From the NCBI GenBank assembly GCA_964533495.1, contig CAZHJU010000009.1:25069-89068 (forward strand): a DNA stretch of 64,000 bases, read 5' to 3'. The position numbers and the translations under genes were made by a program. The notes under the pieces are model-generated. The model worked only from the letters and a program-made list of their open reading frames with translations. It made no database searches and was not told the DNA's origin. Origin of the DNA: Ga0077527 sp964533495. GTDB lineage: Bacteria > Pseudomonadota > Gammaproteobacteria > Burkholderiales > SG8-41. Shown here piece after piece: positions 17,952 to 27,937 of the stretch. Every line of letters starts with the position of its first letter. Within the stretch, counting starts at the first letter, position 1.

Positions 17952-19105
17952 CGAACATGCTCAAACGCGGCGCGATCGCCGTGGTCGGCGCCGCCGAATC
18001 CGACCTGGGCCAGGTGGCCCCGCTGACTTCCCCCGTGGACCTGATGGCGCAGGCGACGATGCGTGCGCTGGACGACTGCGGCCTGACGCTGAAGGATGTC
18101 GACGCGCTGTATGTGGCCGCCACCCAGGTGCGCATGGGCCCGATGTCGCTGGCCGAATACCTGCGCATCAAGCCCAGGGTCTTCGACGGCACCCAGATCG
18201 GCGGCTCGTCGTTCATGACCCACGTCGCCCACGCCCAGATGGCGATCCAGCTCGGGCTGTGCGAAGTGGCGGTGATCGCCTACGGCAGCACCCAGCGCTC
18301 GGTGTCGCGCGCCGCGGCCAGCCCGCGAGAATTCAATCCCGACGAGACCCGGTACCGGCCCATCCTGCCGATCAGCGCCTACGCGATGGCGGCGGCCCGC
18401 CACATGCACCAGTACGGCACGACCCGCGAGCATCTGGCCGAGGTGGCCGTCGCCGCCCGGAAATGGGCGCTGATGAACCCCAAGGCCTGGGAGAAGGAAC
18501 CGCTGACCATCGAACAGGCGCTCAACGCCCGGATGGTGTCCTATCCCTTCACGGTGCGCGACTGCTGCCTGGTGGTCGACGGCGGCGGCGCCATCGTGCT
18601 GACCTCCGCGGCACGGGCCAAAACCCTGAAAAAGAAACCGGTCTACGTGCTCGGTGTCGGTGAAACGCTGTCGCACGCCAACATCTCCAGCATGCCGGAC
18701 TTCACCGTCACCGGCGCCGCGGTCTCCGGCCCGCAGGCTTTCAGAATGGCCGGCGTCGCGCAAAAGGATGTCAAGATGCTGTCGCTCTACGACGCCTTCA
18801 CGATCACGCCGATCCTGTTCCTCGAGGACCTCGGCTTCGTGCCGAAGGGTGAAGGCGGCCGCTTCGTCGCCAACGGCGGCATCGCCCCCGGCGGCAAGCT
18901 GGCGGTCAACACCTCGGGCGGCGGCCTGTCGTATTGCCACCCCGGCATGTACGGCCTGCTGGTGATGATCGAGGCCATCCGCCAGGTCCGCGGCGAATGC
19001 GGCGAGCGCCAGGTCAAGGGCTGCGACGTGGCCCTGGCGCACGGCAACGGTGGCGTCATGTCCAGTCAGTGCACCGTCATCTTCGGTTCTGAAAATACTC
19101 TCTGA
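17948..19105 (+). CDS. Thiolase-like acyl-CoA protein (SCP-x/DUF35-associated type)
   Basis: A 385-residue thiolase-superfamily protein. It has the N-terminal VGAAESDLG, the late SLYDAFTITPILFLEDLGF block, then ANGGIAPGGKLAVNTSGGGLSYCHPG and ALAHGNGGVMSSQ. At the place where condensing thiolases carry the nucleophilic cysteine it reads IGGSSFMTHV, so classical thiolysis may not occur. Related DUF35-paired proteins act as retro-aldolases or lyases on acyl-CoAs. The last 63 bases are duplicated at 19184-19246. Confidence 0.87.
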   Translation: MTNMLKRGAIAVVGAAESDLGQVAPLTSPVDLMAQATMRALDDCGLTLKDVDALYVAATQVRMGPMSLAEYLRIKPRVFDGTQIGGSSFMTHVAHAQMAIQLGLCEVAVIAYGSTQRSVSRAAASPREFNPDETRYRPILPISAYAMAAARHMHQYGTTREHLAEVAVAARKWALMNPKAWEKEPLTIEQALNARMVSYPFTVRDCCLVVDGGGAIVLTSAARAKTLKKKPVYVLGVGETLSHANISSMPDFTVTGAAVSGPQAFRMAGVAQKDVKMLSLYDAFTITPILFLEDLGFVPKGEGGRFVANGGIAPGGKLAVNTSGGGLSYCHPGMYGLLVMIEAIRQVRGECGERQVKGCDVALAHGNGGVMSSQCTVIFGSENTL

Positions 19106-19183
19106 TGCCGTGCGCACGATCACCTGCGGGGTCGCATCCCCGGACTTGCGTCCGGGGCCCCTGCTCCGCCCTGCGGTGATCGC

Positions 19184-19246
19184 GGCAACGGTGGCGTCAT
19201 GTCCAGCCAGTGCACGGTCATCTTCGTTTCGGAAAACATGCTGTAA
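19184..19246 (+). repeat. Duplicate of the thiolase gene 3' end
   Basis: The sequence at 19184-19246 matches the last codons and stop of the thiolase gene (19043-19105), with scattered mostly synonymous differences, and ends in its own stop codon TAA. Both encode GNGGVMSSQCTVIF followed by a short divergent tail. Between the copies lies about 78 bp containing a CCCCGGACTTGCGTCCGGGG hairpin. This is a relic of recombination or gene replacement at the gene end and not an independent gene. Confidence 0.8.
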
Positions 19247-19306
19247 TCGGGCCCGGGATGCCGGCATCCGTCTGCATCCCGCCTGCCACCGCTGGAGAAC
19301 AGCACG

Positions 19307-19756
19307 ATGATGCGGCTGACCGAAACCGCGCAGAGTCTGACCATCGCCTATCCGGGATGGCTGGGTCTGTTCGTGTTTGCGCTGGGCCTTGCGCTGGCGG
19401 TGTGGGTCTGGCGGCACTTCACCTTCAACGGCCGCTTTTTCGGTTACGTCATGGGCACCCTGCTCGCGCTGTTCGGGGGGCTGTATTTTTTCACCTACAA
19501 GGCCGAACTGACGGCGGAAGGCGGCCGCAGTTACGCGCTGTTCCGCGGCGGCCACACCGGGGTCGCATGGGCGCAGGCCCGCAGCGCCGTCCTGCAGGAA
19601 CGCCCCGGCAAAGGCCGGCCGATGTACATCGTCGTCGACCACGGCAACGGACCGCCTTTTGAAATCAACGCCACCGACCTTTCGCACAACGACCGCGCCC
19701 GCGCGCTTGATTACATCCGCGCGCGCATGCACGATGCGCGCAACCCGCAACGCTGA
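19307..19756 (+). CDS. Small membrane protein of unknown function
   Basis: A 149-residue protein with two predicted membrane segments (about residues 17-35, GLFVFALGLALAVWVW, and 44-60, YVMGTLLALFGGLYFF). A soluble domain follows, containing RSYALFRGGHTGVAW and a hydrophilic C-terminus. I do not recognise the family. A GGAGAA ribosome site precedes the start. It lies 18 bp before the solute-binding protein gene and may be co-transcribed with it. Confidence 0.7.
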   Translation: MMRLTETAQSLTIAYPGWLGLFVFALGLALAVWVWRHFTFNGRFFGYVMGTLLALFGGLYFFTYKAELTAEGGRSYALFRGGHTGVAWAQARSAVLQERPGKGRPMYIVVDHGNGPPFEINATDLSHNDRARALDYIRARMHDARNPQR

Positions 19757-19774
19757 ACCACGGAAATCCGCGAC

Positions 19775-20467
19775 ATGACCCTCACCCTGCGCATCCTCAC
19801 CTCCAACAGCACCCGCACCATCCTCGACGCCCTCGCGCCCGCCTGGGAACAGGCCACCGGCAACCGGGTCACCATGACCGCCGACTCGGCCAAGGCCATG
19901 GTCGCCCGCATCAAGTCCGGCGAAACCGGAGACGCGGTGATCCTCGGCAGCGGCGTGCTGAAGGAACTGGCCGAGGCCGGCATCGTCGTCGACGCGAGCC
20001 GCCGTCCCTTCGCCCGCGCCAGGGTCGGCGTCGGCGTGCGCCGCGGTTTTCCGAAGCCCGACATCGGCTCCGTGGACGCCTTTCGCCAGTCCCTGCTCGC
20101 GGCGAAGTCCGTGGCCCACACCGTGCACGGCGCGAGCGGCATGTACATGCCGGAGCTGTTCGAAAAGCTCGGCATCGCCGGGCAGATGAAACCGAAAACC
20201 GTGACCCGCCCCGGCGGCTACATCGGCAGTGTGGTTGTCGCCGGCGAGGCCGACCTCGCGCTGCAGCAGTTGCCGGAACTGCTCGCCGTCGACGGCCTGG
20301 AACTGGTCGGCCCGATTCCCGACGCGGTGCAGAAAACGCTGGAAACCGCATCCGGCATCGTTGCCACATCGCTCCATGCCGAAGCCGCGCGGGCGATGCT
20401 CGATTTTTTCGCGCGGCCGGAACACCGCGCCGTGTACGCCGAAAAAGGCCTGGAACAGGCCGCATGA
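19775..20467 (+). CDS. ModA-like extracellular solute-binding domain protein
   Basis: A 230-residue type II periplasmic-binding fold resembling molybdate-binding proteins: LRILTSNSTRTILDALAPAW at the N-terminus, then GDAVILGSGVLKELAEAG and a C-terminal ARAMLDFFARPEHR. It begins almost directly with the mature domain and shows no signal peptide, so it is probably cytoplasmic or a domain reused for catabolite sensing. The stop overlaps an upstream in-frame start of the next Bug gene, suggesting coupling. A ligand other than molybdate is likely. Confidence 0.8.
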   Translation: MTLTLRILTSNSTRTILDALAPAWEQATGNRVTMTADSAKAMVARIKSGETGDAVILGSGVLKELAEAGIVVDASRRPFARARVGVGVRRGFPKPDIGSVDAFRQSLLAAKSVAHTVHGASGMYMPELFEKLGIAGQMKPKTVTRPGGYIGSVVVAGEADLALQQLPELLAVDGLELVGPIPDAVQKTLETASGIVATSLHAEAARAMLDFFARPEHRAVYAEKGLEQAA

Positions 20468-20493
20468 CCGCAAAACAACCCGGAGGAAAGCCC

Positions 20494-21477
20494 ATGAACC
20501 GCAGACATGCCCTACCCGCCGCCGCACTGGCCGTCGTCCTGCAACTCGGCGCGATGCCCGCAACGCAGGCCGCCGAAACCTGGCCAACGCGGCCGGTCCG
20601 CTTCATCGTGCCCTACCCGCCCGGCGGCACCACCGACATGGTCGCCCGCGGCGTCGCCGGCAAGCTCACGGAACGCTGGGGACAGCAGTTCGTCGTCGAC
20701 AACCGCGGCGGCGCCAGCACCATGATCGGCACGGACCTGATGGCCAAGTCGGCGCCCGACGGCTACACCATCGAGCTGGTCACGCAGACCACGATGTCGA
20801 TCAACCCCAACGTCGTCGCGAAACAACCCTACGACACCGAGCGCGATCTCGCCCCGATCACCCAGGCGGTCTATTTCCCCTACGTGATCGCGGCGCATCC
20901 CTCCACGCCCTACAACACGATGCAGGAACTGCTGGCCTACGCGAAGTCCAAGCCCGGCACGGTTACCTACTCCACGCCGGGCACCGCCTCGACCAACCAT
21001 CTGGGCGGCGCGCTGCTGGAAACGCTGACCGGCATCAAGATGCTGCACGTGCCGTTCAAGGGATCCGGCCCCGCGCTGACGGCGGCGCTCGGCGGCCAGG
21101 TGCAGATAGTCATCACCGGCGCCGCGACCGTGATTCCGCAAGCCAGGGCCGGCAAGATCAAGGTCATCGCTTTCGCCGCGGAAAAGCGCCACCCCAACTG
21201 GCCCGACATCCCCTCGACCGGAGAAGCGGGACTGAAGGATTACGAAGCCGGAACCTGGTTCGGCATCGTGACCCGCGCCGGCGCGCCGCGCGCCATCGTG
21301 CAATCGCTGAACAGGGAAATCGCCGCCGCGCTCAACGCCCCCGACCTGAGCAAGACGCTGACCTCCGCCGGCTTCGACATCCGCACCCAGTCACCCGAGG
21401 AATTCGCCAAATACATCAGGGCCGACCGCGCGCTGCTGGGCAAGGTCATCAAGGCAGCGGGAATCCAGCTGGAATGA
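20494..21477 (+). CDS. Tripartite tricarboxylate transporter binding receptor (Bug/TctC family)
   Basis: A 327-residue receptor. The ATG at 20494 is preferred over an in-frame one at 20464 because GGAGGAAAG sits just before it and the signal peptide (RRHALPAAALAVVLQ, cleavage after TQAA) then starts correctly. Family signatures are FIVPYPPGGTTDMVAR, VVDNRGGAST and HVPFKGS. It is downstream of the ModA-like gene on the same strand and convergent with the ABC-F gene. Confidence 0.92.
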   Translation: MNRRHALPAAALAVVLQLGAMPATQAAETWPTRPVRFIVPYPPGGTTDMVARGVAGKLTERWGQQFVVDNRGGASTMIGTDLMAKSAPDGYTIELVTQTTMSINPNVVAKQPYDTERDLAPITQAVYFPYVIAAHPSTPYNTMQELLAYAKSKPGTVTYSTPGTASTNHLGGALLETLTGIKMLHVPFKGSGPALTAALGGQVQIVITGAATVIPQARAGKIKVIAFAAEKRHPNWPDIPSTGEAGLKDYEAGTWFGIVTRAGAPRAIVQSLNREIAAALNAPDLSKTLTSAGFDIRTQSPEEFAKYIRADRALLGKVIKAAGIQLE

Positions 21478-21511
21478 CGCGATTGCCAATGCGGCTCCGG
21501 CCACAGGATGA

Positions 21512-23128
<1,617 letters not shown>

Positions 23129-23280
23129 CGCGTCCTGCCTGCCGCGGGAAGCGGCCGGGACCGCCCTCCGGGCAAAGGGGCGCATTCTACGCAGGTTCGC
23201 CGCCCGCGGGCAGTTCCCCCGCCGGGCGCGGTAAAATCGGCCGCATCATTTTCCGGAGCGGATTTCCCTGGAGCAGACAC

Positions 23281-24099
23281 ATGGTTCCCGTCTACAAACT
23301 GATCGCCGCCGCGCTGACCGTCGTCACCCTGGGCACGACGGCCAGCTGCCAGTCGACCACCTCCGGCGGCAGCGTCGGCGCCGACCGCAGGCAGCTGCTG
23401 CTGGTGTCCTCGGACCAGCTCAATCAGATGGCGGTCAAGGCTTACGCCCAGCTGCAGACCGAGTCGGCGAAAAAGGGCGTGCTCAACACCGACACCGCGC
23501 TGACCGGCCGCGTGCGCGCGATCGCCAACCGCATCACGCCGCAGACCCGCGCCTTCCGCGCCGACGCGCCGGGCTGGAAATGGGAAGTCAACGTCATCAA
23601 CAGCAAGGAACTCAACGCCTTCTGCATGCCCGGCGGCAAGATCATGTTCTATTCGGGCATCATCCAGCAGCTCAGGCTCAGCGACGACGAAATCGCCGTG
23701 ATCATGGGCCACGAGATCGCCCACGCGCTGCGCGAGCATTCGCGCGAGCAGGTGTCGCAGGCCGTCGCCGCGGAAACCGCGATCGGCCTCGGCGCCGTGC
23801 TGCTGGGGCTGGGCGACGGCGCGGCCAACCTGACCGGCACGGCCTACCAGGCGCTGATCGCCAGCAGCTTCAGCCGCAGCCACGAAACGGAAGCCGACCG
23901 CATCGGCCTCGAACTCGCCGCCCGCGCCGGCTACGATCCGCGCGCCGGCGTGACCCTGTGGAAAAAAATGCTCGCCGCCAACCAGGGCGGCAGCCCGCCG
24001 GAATTCCTCAGCACCCACCCGGCGGAAACCCGCCGCATCCAGGAAATCGAGGCACTGCTGCCGGCGGTGATGCCGCTGTACCAGGCGGCTAAACGCTGA
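23281..24099 (+). CDS. M48 family metalloprotease (LoiP/YggG-like lipoprotein)
   Basis: A 272-residue zinc metalloprotease. The N-terminus is a signal peptide with a probable lipobox ending TTASC near residue 23, so it should be membrane-anchored in the periplasm. The zinc motif is GHEIAHALREH near residue 143, and the third ligand is in SRSHETEADRIGL near 203. Relatives degrade misfolded outer-membrane or periplasmic proteins under stress. It stands alone, divergent from the ABC-F gene. Confidence 0.9.
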   Translation: MVPVYKLIAAALTVVTLGTTASCQSTTSGGSVGADRRQLLLVSSDQLNQMAVKAYAQLQTESAKKGVLNTDTALTGRVRAIANRITPQTRAFRADAPGWKWEVNVINSKELNAFCMPGGKIMFYSGIIQQLRLSDDEIAVIMGHEIAHALREHSREQVSQAVAAETAIGLGAVLLGLGDGAANLTGTAYQALIASSFSRSHETEADRIGLELAARAGYDPRAGVTLWKKMLAANQGGSPPEFLSTHPAETRRIQEIEALLPAVMPLYQAAKR

Positions 24100-24115
24100 A
24101 CGACCAACCACCGGG

Positions 24116-24193
24116 ATGACCCCGCTGCGCCTGGCCAAGGGGCGCGGTTACAGGGCGATGGTAGAGATTCTCGAAAAAGCGGGCGCGAAATAG
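24116..24193 (+). pseudogene. Ankyrin-repeat C-terminal remnant
   Basis: A 25-codon open frame starting ATG and ending TAG encodes TPLRLAKGRGYRAM followed by VEILEKAGAK. This fits the ankyrin repeat pattern (TPLxLAxxxGxxxxVxxLLxxGA) of a protein's last repeat. It follows the M48 protease stop by 16 bp and no upstream coding part exists. It is most likely a leftover 3' end of a deleted ankyrin gene. A short match of this kind could also be chance. Confidence 0.5.
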
Positions 24194-24275
24194 TCCGGAT
24201 GCGTATTACCATGCATTCAATCGAGCCTTGGCATCACCTTGCAACGATTCCCCCGCAAACACTGACGGCCGAACC

Positions 24276-24746
24276 TTGTCACTCGCCACCTGGGAACTGC
24301 TGAGCTACATCGTCACCGTCGTCGGCCTGCCGCTGGCGATCACGGTGTTCCTGTTCGAGCAGCGCAAGGAGCGCGAGAACGAGGAGGAAGAGGTCTACCA
24401 GCTGCTGTCCGACAACTACCAGGATTTCCTCAAGGTCGCGCTGAACAACCCCGACCTGCGGCTGTTCTCGAACGACGTCACGCTGCCGCTGAACGAGGAA
24501 CAGAAGGAGCGGCAACTGATCATCTTCGCGATGCTGATCTCGCTGTTCGAACGCGCCTACCTGCTGCTCTACGATGACGGCATGTCGCCGAAGCAGGCGC
24601 GGCGCTGGCATTCGTGGAAGGACTACATCGTCGAGTGGTGCGACAAGCCCCGCTTCCGCGCCAGCCTGCCGGCACTGCTGCGCGGCGAGGATCCGGATTT
24701 CGTGCGCTACGTCGAGCGCATCGCCGGCGACGCCTCAGCCCGCTGA
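24276..24746 (+). CDS. Conserved membrane-anchored protein of unknown function
   Basis: About 156 residues with one N-terminal membrane helix (LLSYIVTVVGLPLAITVFLF), an acidic/basic heptad-like segment (EQRKERENEEEEVYQLL) and a soluble helical domain ending ALLRGEDPDFVRYVERIAG. Start codon is uncertain: TTG at 24276 places the membrane helix at the N-terminus, while a TTG at 24228 would add 16 residues. No ATG is in frame. The gene end overlaps the convergent methyltransferase gene by 12 bp. Function unknown. Confidence 0.65.
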   Translation: MSLATWELLSYIVTVVGLPLAITVFLFEQRKERENEEEEVYQLLSDNYQDFLKVALNNPDLRLFSNDVTLPLNEEQKERQLIIFAMLISLFERAYLLLYDDGMSPKQARRWHSWKDYIVEWCDKPRFRASLPALLRGEDPDFVRYVERIAGDASAR

Positions 24747-25964
24747 ACCGGGGACCGGGCGCGGCACCAGCCGCCACAGCGAAGTCACCTCCGCCGCCCG
24801 CGCCGCATGCAGCGGATCGGCGGCATCCTGCGCCTTCGGGTGCTGCGGCCGCGCCTCGCTGCGGCTTTTCACCATCAATCCCGCCGCATCGATCAGCGCC
24901 AGCAGTTCCTCGCGCGTGCGCAGGCCCAGATGCTCGGCGATGTCGGACAGGATCAGCCAGCCCTCGCCCCCCGGTTCGAGATGCGCCGCGAGCCCGGCGA
25001 GGAACCCGCGCAGCATTTTGCCGCCGGGATCGTAGACCGCGCGTTCGACCGGCGCGCTGGGCTGCGACGGAATCCACGGCGGATTGCAGACGACCAGCGG
25101 CGCGCGGCCTTCCGGAAACAGGTCGGCCTCGACCACTTCCACCTGCGCCCCCAGTCCCAGCCGACTGATGTTGTCGCGCGCGCAGGCCAGCGCGCGCGTA
25201 TCGGTTTCGGTGGCGACGATCCGGGCGACGCCGCGTTTCGCCAGCAGCGCCGCCAGCACCCCGGTGCCGGTGCCGATGTCGAAAGCCAGCGTCTGCGCCG
25301 GCAGCGTCGCCTGCGCCGCCAGCTTCACGTATTCGCTGCGGATCGGCGCGAACACGCCGTAGTGCGGATGGATGCGCGCGCCCAGCGCCGGCACGTCCAC
25401 GCCTTTCCGGCGCCATTCGTGCGCGCCGATCAGGCCCAGCAGCTCGCGCAGCGACACCACGCTGGCCTCGCCGTCGGGCCCGCCCCAGGCTTCGCCGCAG
25501 GCCAGCCGCAGGTCGGGCGCGCGGCGCAGCGGAATGCCGTAATCGGCCTCCAGCGGGATCAGCAGCATCGACAGCGTATGCGCGCGCTGGGCCTGCGCCT
25601 GGCGGTGACGGTGAAAGGCGGCGCCCGGAGCGGCATCGGGAACCGCCTGCCTGCGTTTCTGCTTACGCGGCCGGTCGACGCGGCGCATCAGCGCCTGCAA
25701 CAGCAGGCGCGCGTTCTGGAAATCGCTGCGCCAGAGCAGGCCGACACCCTCCGAAGCGAGCCGGAACGCGGAGTCCGCGCTCATCGTGTCGTCGGCCACC
25801 ACCACGCGTTTCGGCGGCGCGGCGCCGCTTTCGGAGCGCCAGCGCACGGCGCGTTCTTCAGCGCCGTCATTGAAATGGATCAGGGGTTGTGCAGTCACTT
25901 GCAGGCTTTCCGCCGGCGGGCGCCGGCTCGACACGGGCGCAAGACGCGCCGCAGGCCCGAGCAT
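24735..25964 (-). CDS. Class I SAM-dependent methyltransferase (PrmC-like motif)
   Basis: A protein of about 409 residues. The C-terminal half is a Rossmann methyltransferase: motif I AFDIGTGTGVLAALLAKRG, then VATETDTRALACARDN and the catalytic NPPWIPSQ, typical of enzymes methylating amide or amino groups (glutamine or adenine). The N-terminal half is a poorly conserved domain containing PLEADYGIPLRRA. Start is uncertain: ATG at 25964, or a GTG at 25898 with a better ribosome site (GGAAAG). Target unknown; protein glutamine or rRNA bases are the best candidates. Confidence 0.8.
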   Translation of the reverse strand: MLGPAARLAPVSSRRPPAESLQVTAQPLIHFNDGAEERAVRWRSESGAAPPKRVVVADDTMSADSAFRLASEGVGLLWRSDFQNARLLLQALMRRVDRPRKQKRRQAVPDAAPGAAFHRHRQAQAQRAHTLSMLLIPLEADYGIPLRRAPDLRLACGEAWGGPDGEASVVSLRELLGLIGAHEWRRKGVDVPALGARIHPHYGVFAPIRSEYVKLAAQATLPAQTLAFDIGTGTGVLAALLAKRGVARIVATETDTRALACARDNISRLGLGAQVEVVEADLFPEGRAPLVVCNPPWIPSQPSAPVERAVYDPGGKMLRGFLAGLAAHLEPGGEGWLILSDIAEHLGLRTREELLALIDAAGLMVKSRSEARPQHPKAQDAADPLHAARAAEVTSLWRLVPRPVPGSAG

Positions 25965-26010
25965 AACAGGGCGATCGCGGATCAAAAAAACAGGCCGCGG
26001 CCCGGGAGGT

Positions 26011-26814
26011 TTATTCCAGGCGGCTTTCCGGCCAGGCCGACGCGTCGATGGTGTCGCGGTAGGCATGCCAAGTCGCATGCCCCAGCACCGGAATCGTCAC
26101 CGCGAGGCCGAGCAGCGCGGTGGCGAAACCGATGCCCGTCAACACGACGATCAGCAGCGCCCACACCGCCATCGCCGGCTTGTTGCGCAGCACGGCGTTG
26201 ACGCTGGTGACGATGGCGGTCACCGCATCGGTCTCGCGGTCGCAGATCATCGGCAGTGAAAACGCGCTGAAGGTGAAGGTCAGCAGCGCGAAGATCGAGC
26301 CCACCGCCGAGCCGATGCCGAGGAACAGCGCGAGTTCGCGCCAGTCCGAACCGCCATGCGCCGGGAAAAACACGTGCACCATCGAACCCGCGCGCGCCCA
26401 CACCAGGAACAGCACCAGCAGCGCCAGCGCGAACACCATCGCGTTGCCCAGCGCGCGGCCCTGCTCTTCCATGCAGCGCACCAGCGTCGGCGCCATGCCG
26501 CGTTCGAGCTGGCGGCTGATCGAGTAAATGCCCAGCGCCAGCAGCGGCGCCACGAACACGAAGCCCGACAGCAGCACCAGCGCCGCCCAGTAGCTGCCGG
26601 CGGCAAGCCCGATGCCGGTGACGACCCAGGACAGCACGACGATGGCGACGCCGAGGCCGAGGCTCTGCCGCGGCGCCCGCCGGAAATCCGACCAGCCGCG
26701 GCGCAGCCACCAGCCGAACGGCGCCCCGGCGGCAATCGTCCGGCAGGGCGCGACGAAGGGCAGCGCCGGCGCCTCGCCGGAACCCGGATCTTCGCCTGCC
26801 GGGCTGCCCGTCAT
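26011..26814 (-). CDS. DUF2189 domain integral membrane protein
   Basis: A 267-residue inner-membrane protein with six likely hydrophobic helices after a polar 45-residue N-terminus. DUF2189 features are WLRRGWSDFRRAP before the first helix, APLLALGIYSISRQLERG, and a late FSLPMICDRETDAVTA segment. The family has unknown function and is common in Proteobacteria. It lies between the methyltransferase and Bug genes on the same strand. Confidence 0.85.
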   Translation of the reverse strand: MTGSPAGEDPGSGEAPALPFVAPCRTIAAGAPFGWWLRRGWSDFRRAPRQSLGLGVAIVVLSWVVTGIGLAAGSYWAALVLLSGFVFVAPLLALGIYSISRQLERGMAPTLVRCMEEQGRALGNAMVFALALLVLFLVWARAGSMVHVFFPAHGGSDWRELALFLGIGSAVGSIFALLTFTFSAFSLPMICDRETDAVTAIVTSVNAVLRNKPAMAVWALLIVVLTGIGFATALLGLAVTIPVLGHATWHAYRDTIDASAWPESRLE

Positions 26815-26913
26815 GCCGGACCCGTTTCGCCGGTCCGGATTCGACCGGCGCCGACTTCATCGGCGCATGGTTCTGCCTGCCCGGAGCAATGCACGGCGGT
26901 CTCTTTCCGGCGG

Positions 26914-27882
26914 TTATTCGGCACGGATGCCGGCTTCGGCGATGATCTTCGCCCACTTCGAAATTTCAGCGCGGACGAATTCGGCGAACTGCGCCGGCGT
27001 GTTGCCCACCGCCTCGAATCCGTGATCGAGCAGCGACTGCTTCACGTCAGGCTGGTTCAGGACGGCGGACACATCCGCCTGGAACTTGCCGGTGATCGCC
27101 GCCGGCACGCCCGCCGCCGTCACCAGGCCGCCCCATTGCGTGACCTCGAAACCCGGGACTCCCGCCTCCGCCACCGTCGGCATTTCGGGAAACAGCGCCG
27201 AGCGGCCGGCGGTGGTCACCGCCAGCGGCCGCAGGCGCCCGGCCTTGATCTGCGCCAGCACCGAAGGAATGTTCGGAAACATCAACTGCACCTGCCCGCT
27301 GACGAGGTCGATGATCGCCGGCGGCTGGCCCTTGTACGGCACGTGCACGACGCGCGTCTTCGTCGCCGACTTGAACAGTTCGGCCGCCATGTGCGCCGAG
27401 GCGCCGATGCCCGAGGATGCGTAGTTCAGCTGGTCGGGCCGCGCCCTGGCCAGCGCCACCAGCTCGCGCACATTCCTGACCGGCAGCGAGGGATGCACCA
27501 CCAGCATCAGCGGCGACGACGACACCAGCGTGATCGGCGAAAAATCCTTCACCGGATCGAACAGCGGCTTGCGCACGAGGCTCGGATAGGTCGTGAAGGT
27601 CGCCGGCACCAGCACCACCGTGTAGCCGTCGGGCGCGGCGCGCGCCGCCATCTCGGTGCCGAGATTGCCGCCGGCACCGGGCCGGTTGTCGATGATCACC
27701 TGCTGTCCCCAGCGCTCGGCGAGCTTCTGGCCGATGACCCGCGACGAAATGTCCGCCGCGCCGCCGGGAGGGAAAGGCACGATCCAGCGCACCTGCTTCG
27801 CCGGAAAATTCTGCGCCAACGCCGGCAAAGCCTGCAGGCCCAGCAGCAGTCCGATGACCATCGTTCCCAGACTCGCGCGCAT
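26914..27882 (-). CDS. Tripartite tricarboxylate transporter binding receptor (Bug/TctC family)
   Basis: A 322-residue periplasmic receptor. The ATG at 27880-27882 has AGGAGGTGGAG upstream and is followed by a signal peptide ending PALAQ. Signatures are WIVPFPPGGAADISSR, IIDNRPGAGGN and HVPYKGQ. It is downstream of the fumarate-reductase-like flavoprotein gene, with the AT-rich motif copy B in the 55-bp gap. Pairing with a flavoprotein suggests the ligand is a dicarboxylate-like acid that is oxidised or reduced. Confidence 0.92.
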   Translation of the reverse strand: MRASLGTMVIGLLLGLQALPALAQNFPAKQVRWIVPFPPGGAADISSRVIGQKLAERWGQQVIIDNRPGAGGNLGTEMAARAAPDGYTVVLVPATFTTYPSLVRKPLFDPVKDFSPITLVSSSPLMLVVHPSLPVRNVRELVALARARPDQLNYASSGIGASAHMAAELFKSATKTRVVHVPYKGQPPAIIDLVSGQVQLMFPNIPSVLAQIKAGRLRPLAVTTAGRSALFPEMPTVAEAGVPGFEVTQWGGLVTAAGVPAAITGKFQADVSAVLNQPDVKQSLLDHGFEAVGNTPAQFAEFVRAEISKWAKIIAEAGIRAE

Positions 27883-27905
27883 CTCCACCTCCTTTGGAAT
27901 TATTT

Positions 27906-27933
27906 GTAAGTACTTGTTTTTATTGATATTTTT
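27906..27933 (+). repeat. 28-bp AT-rich motif, copy B
   Basis: Same AT-rich 28-mer as at 17508, with core CTTGTTTTTATTGATAT. It reads rightward although both flanking genes are on the minus strand, so a fixed role as a promoter of the downstream gene is unlikely for this copy. Confidence 0.6.
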
Positions 27934-27937
27934 TAAA

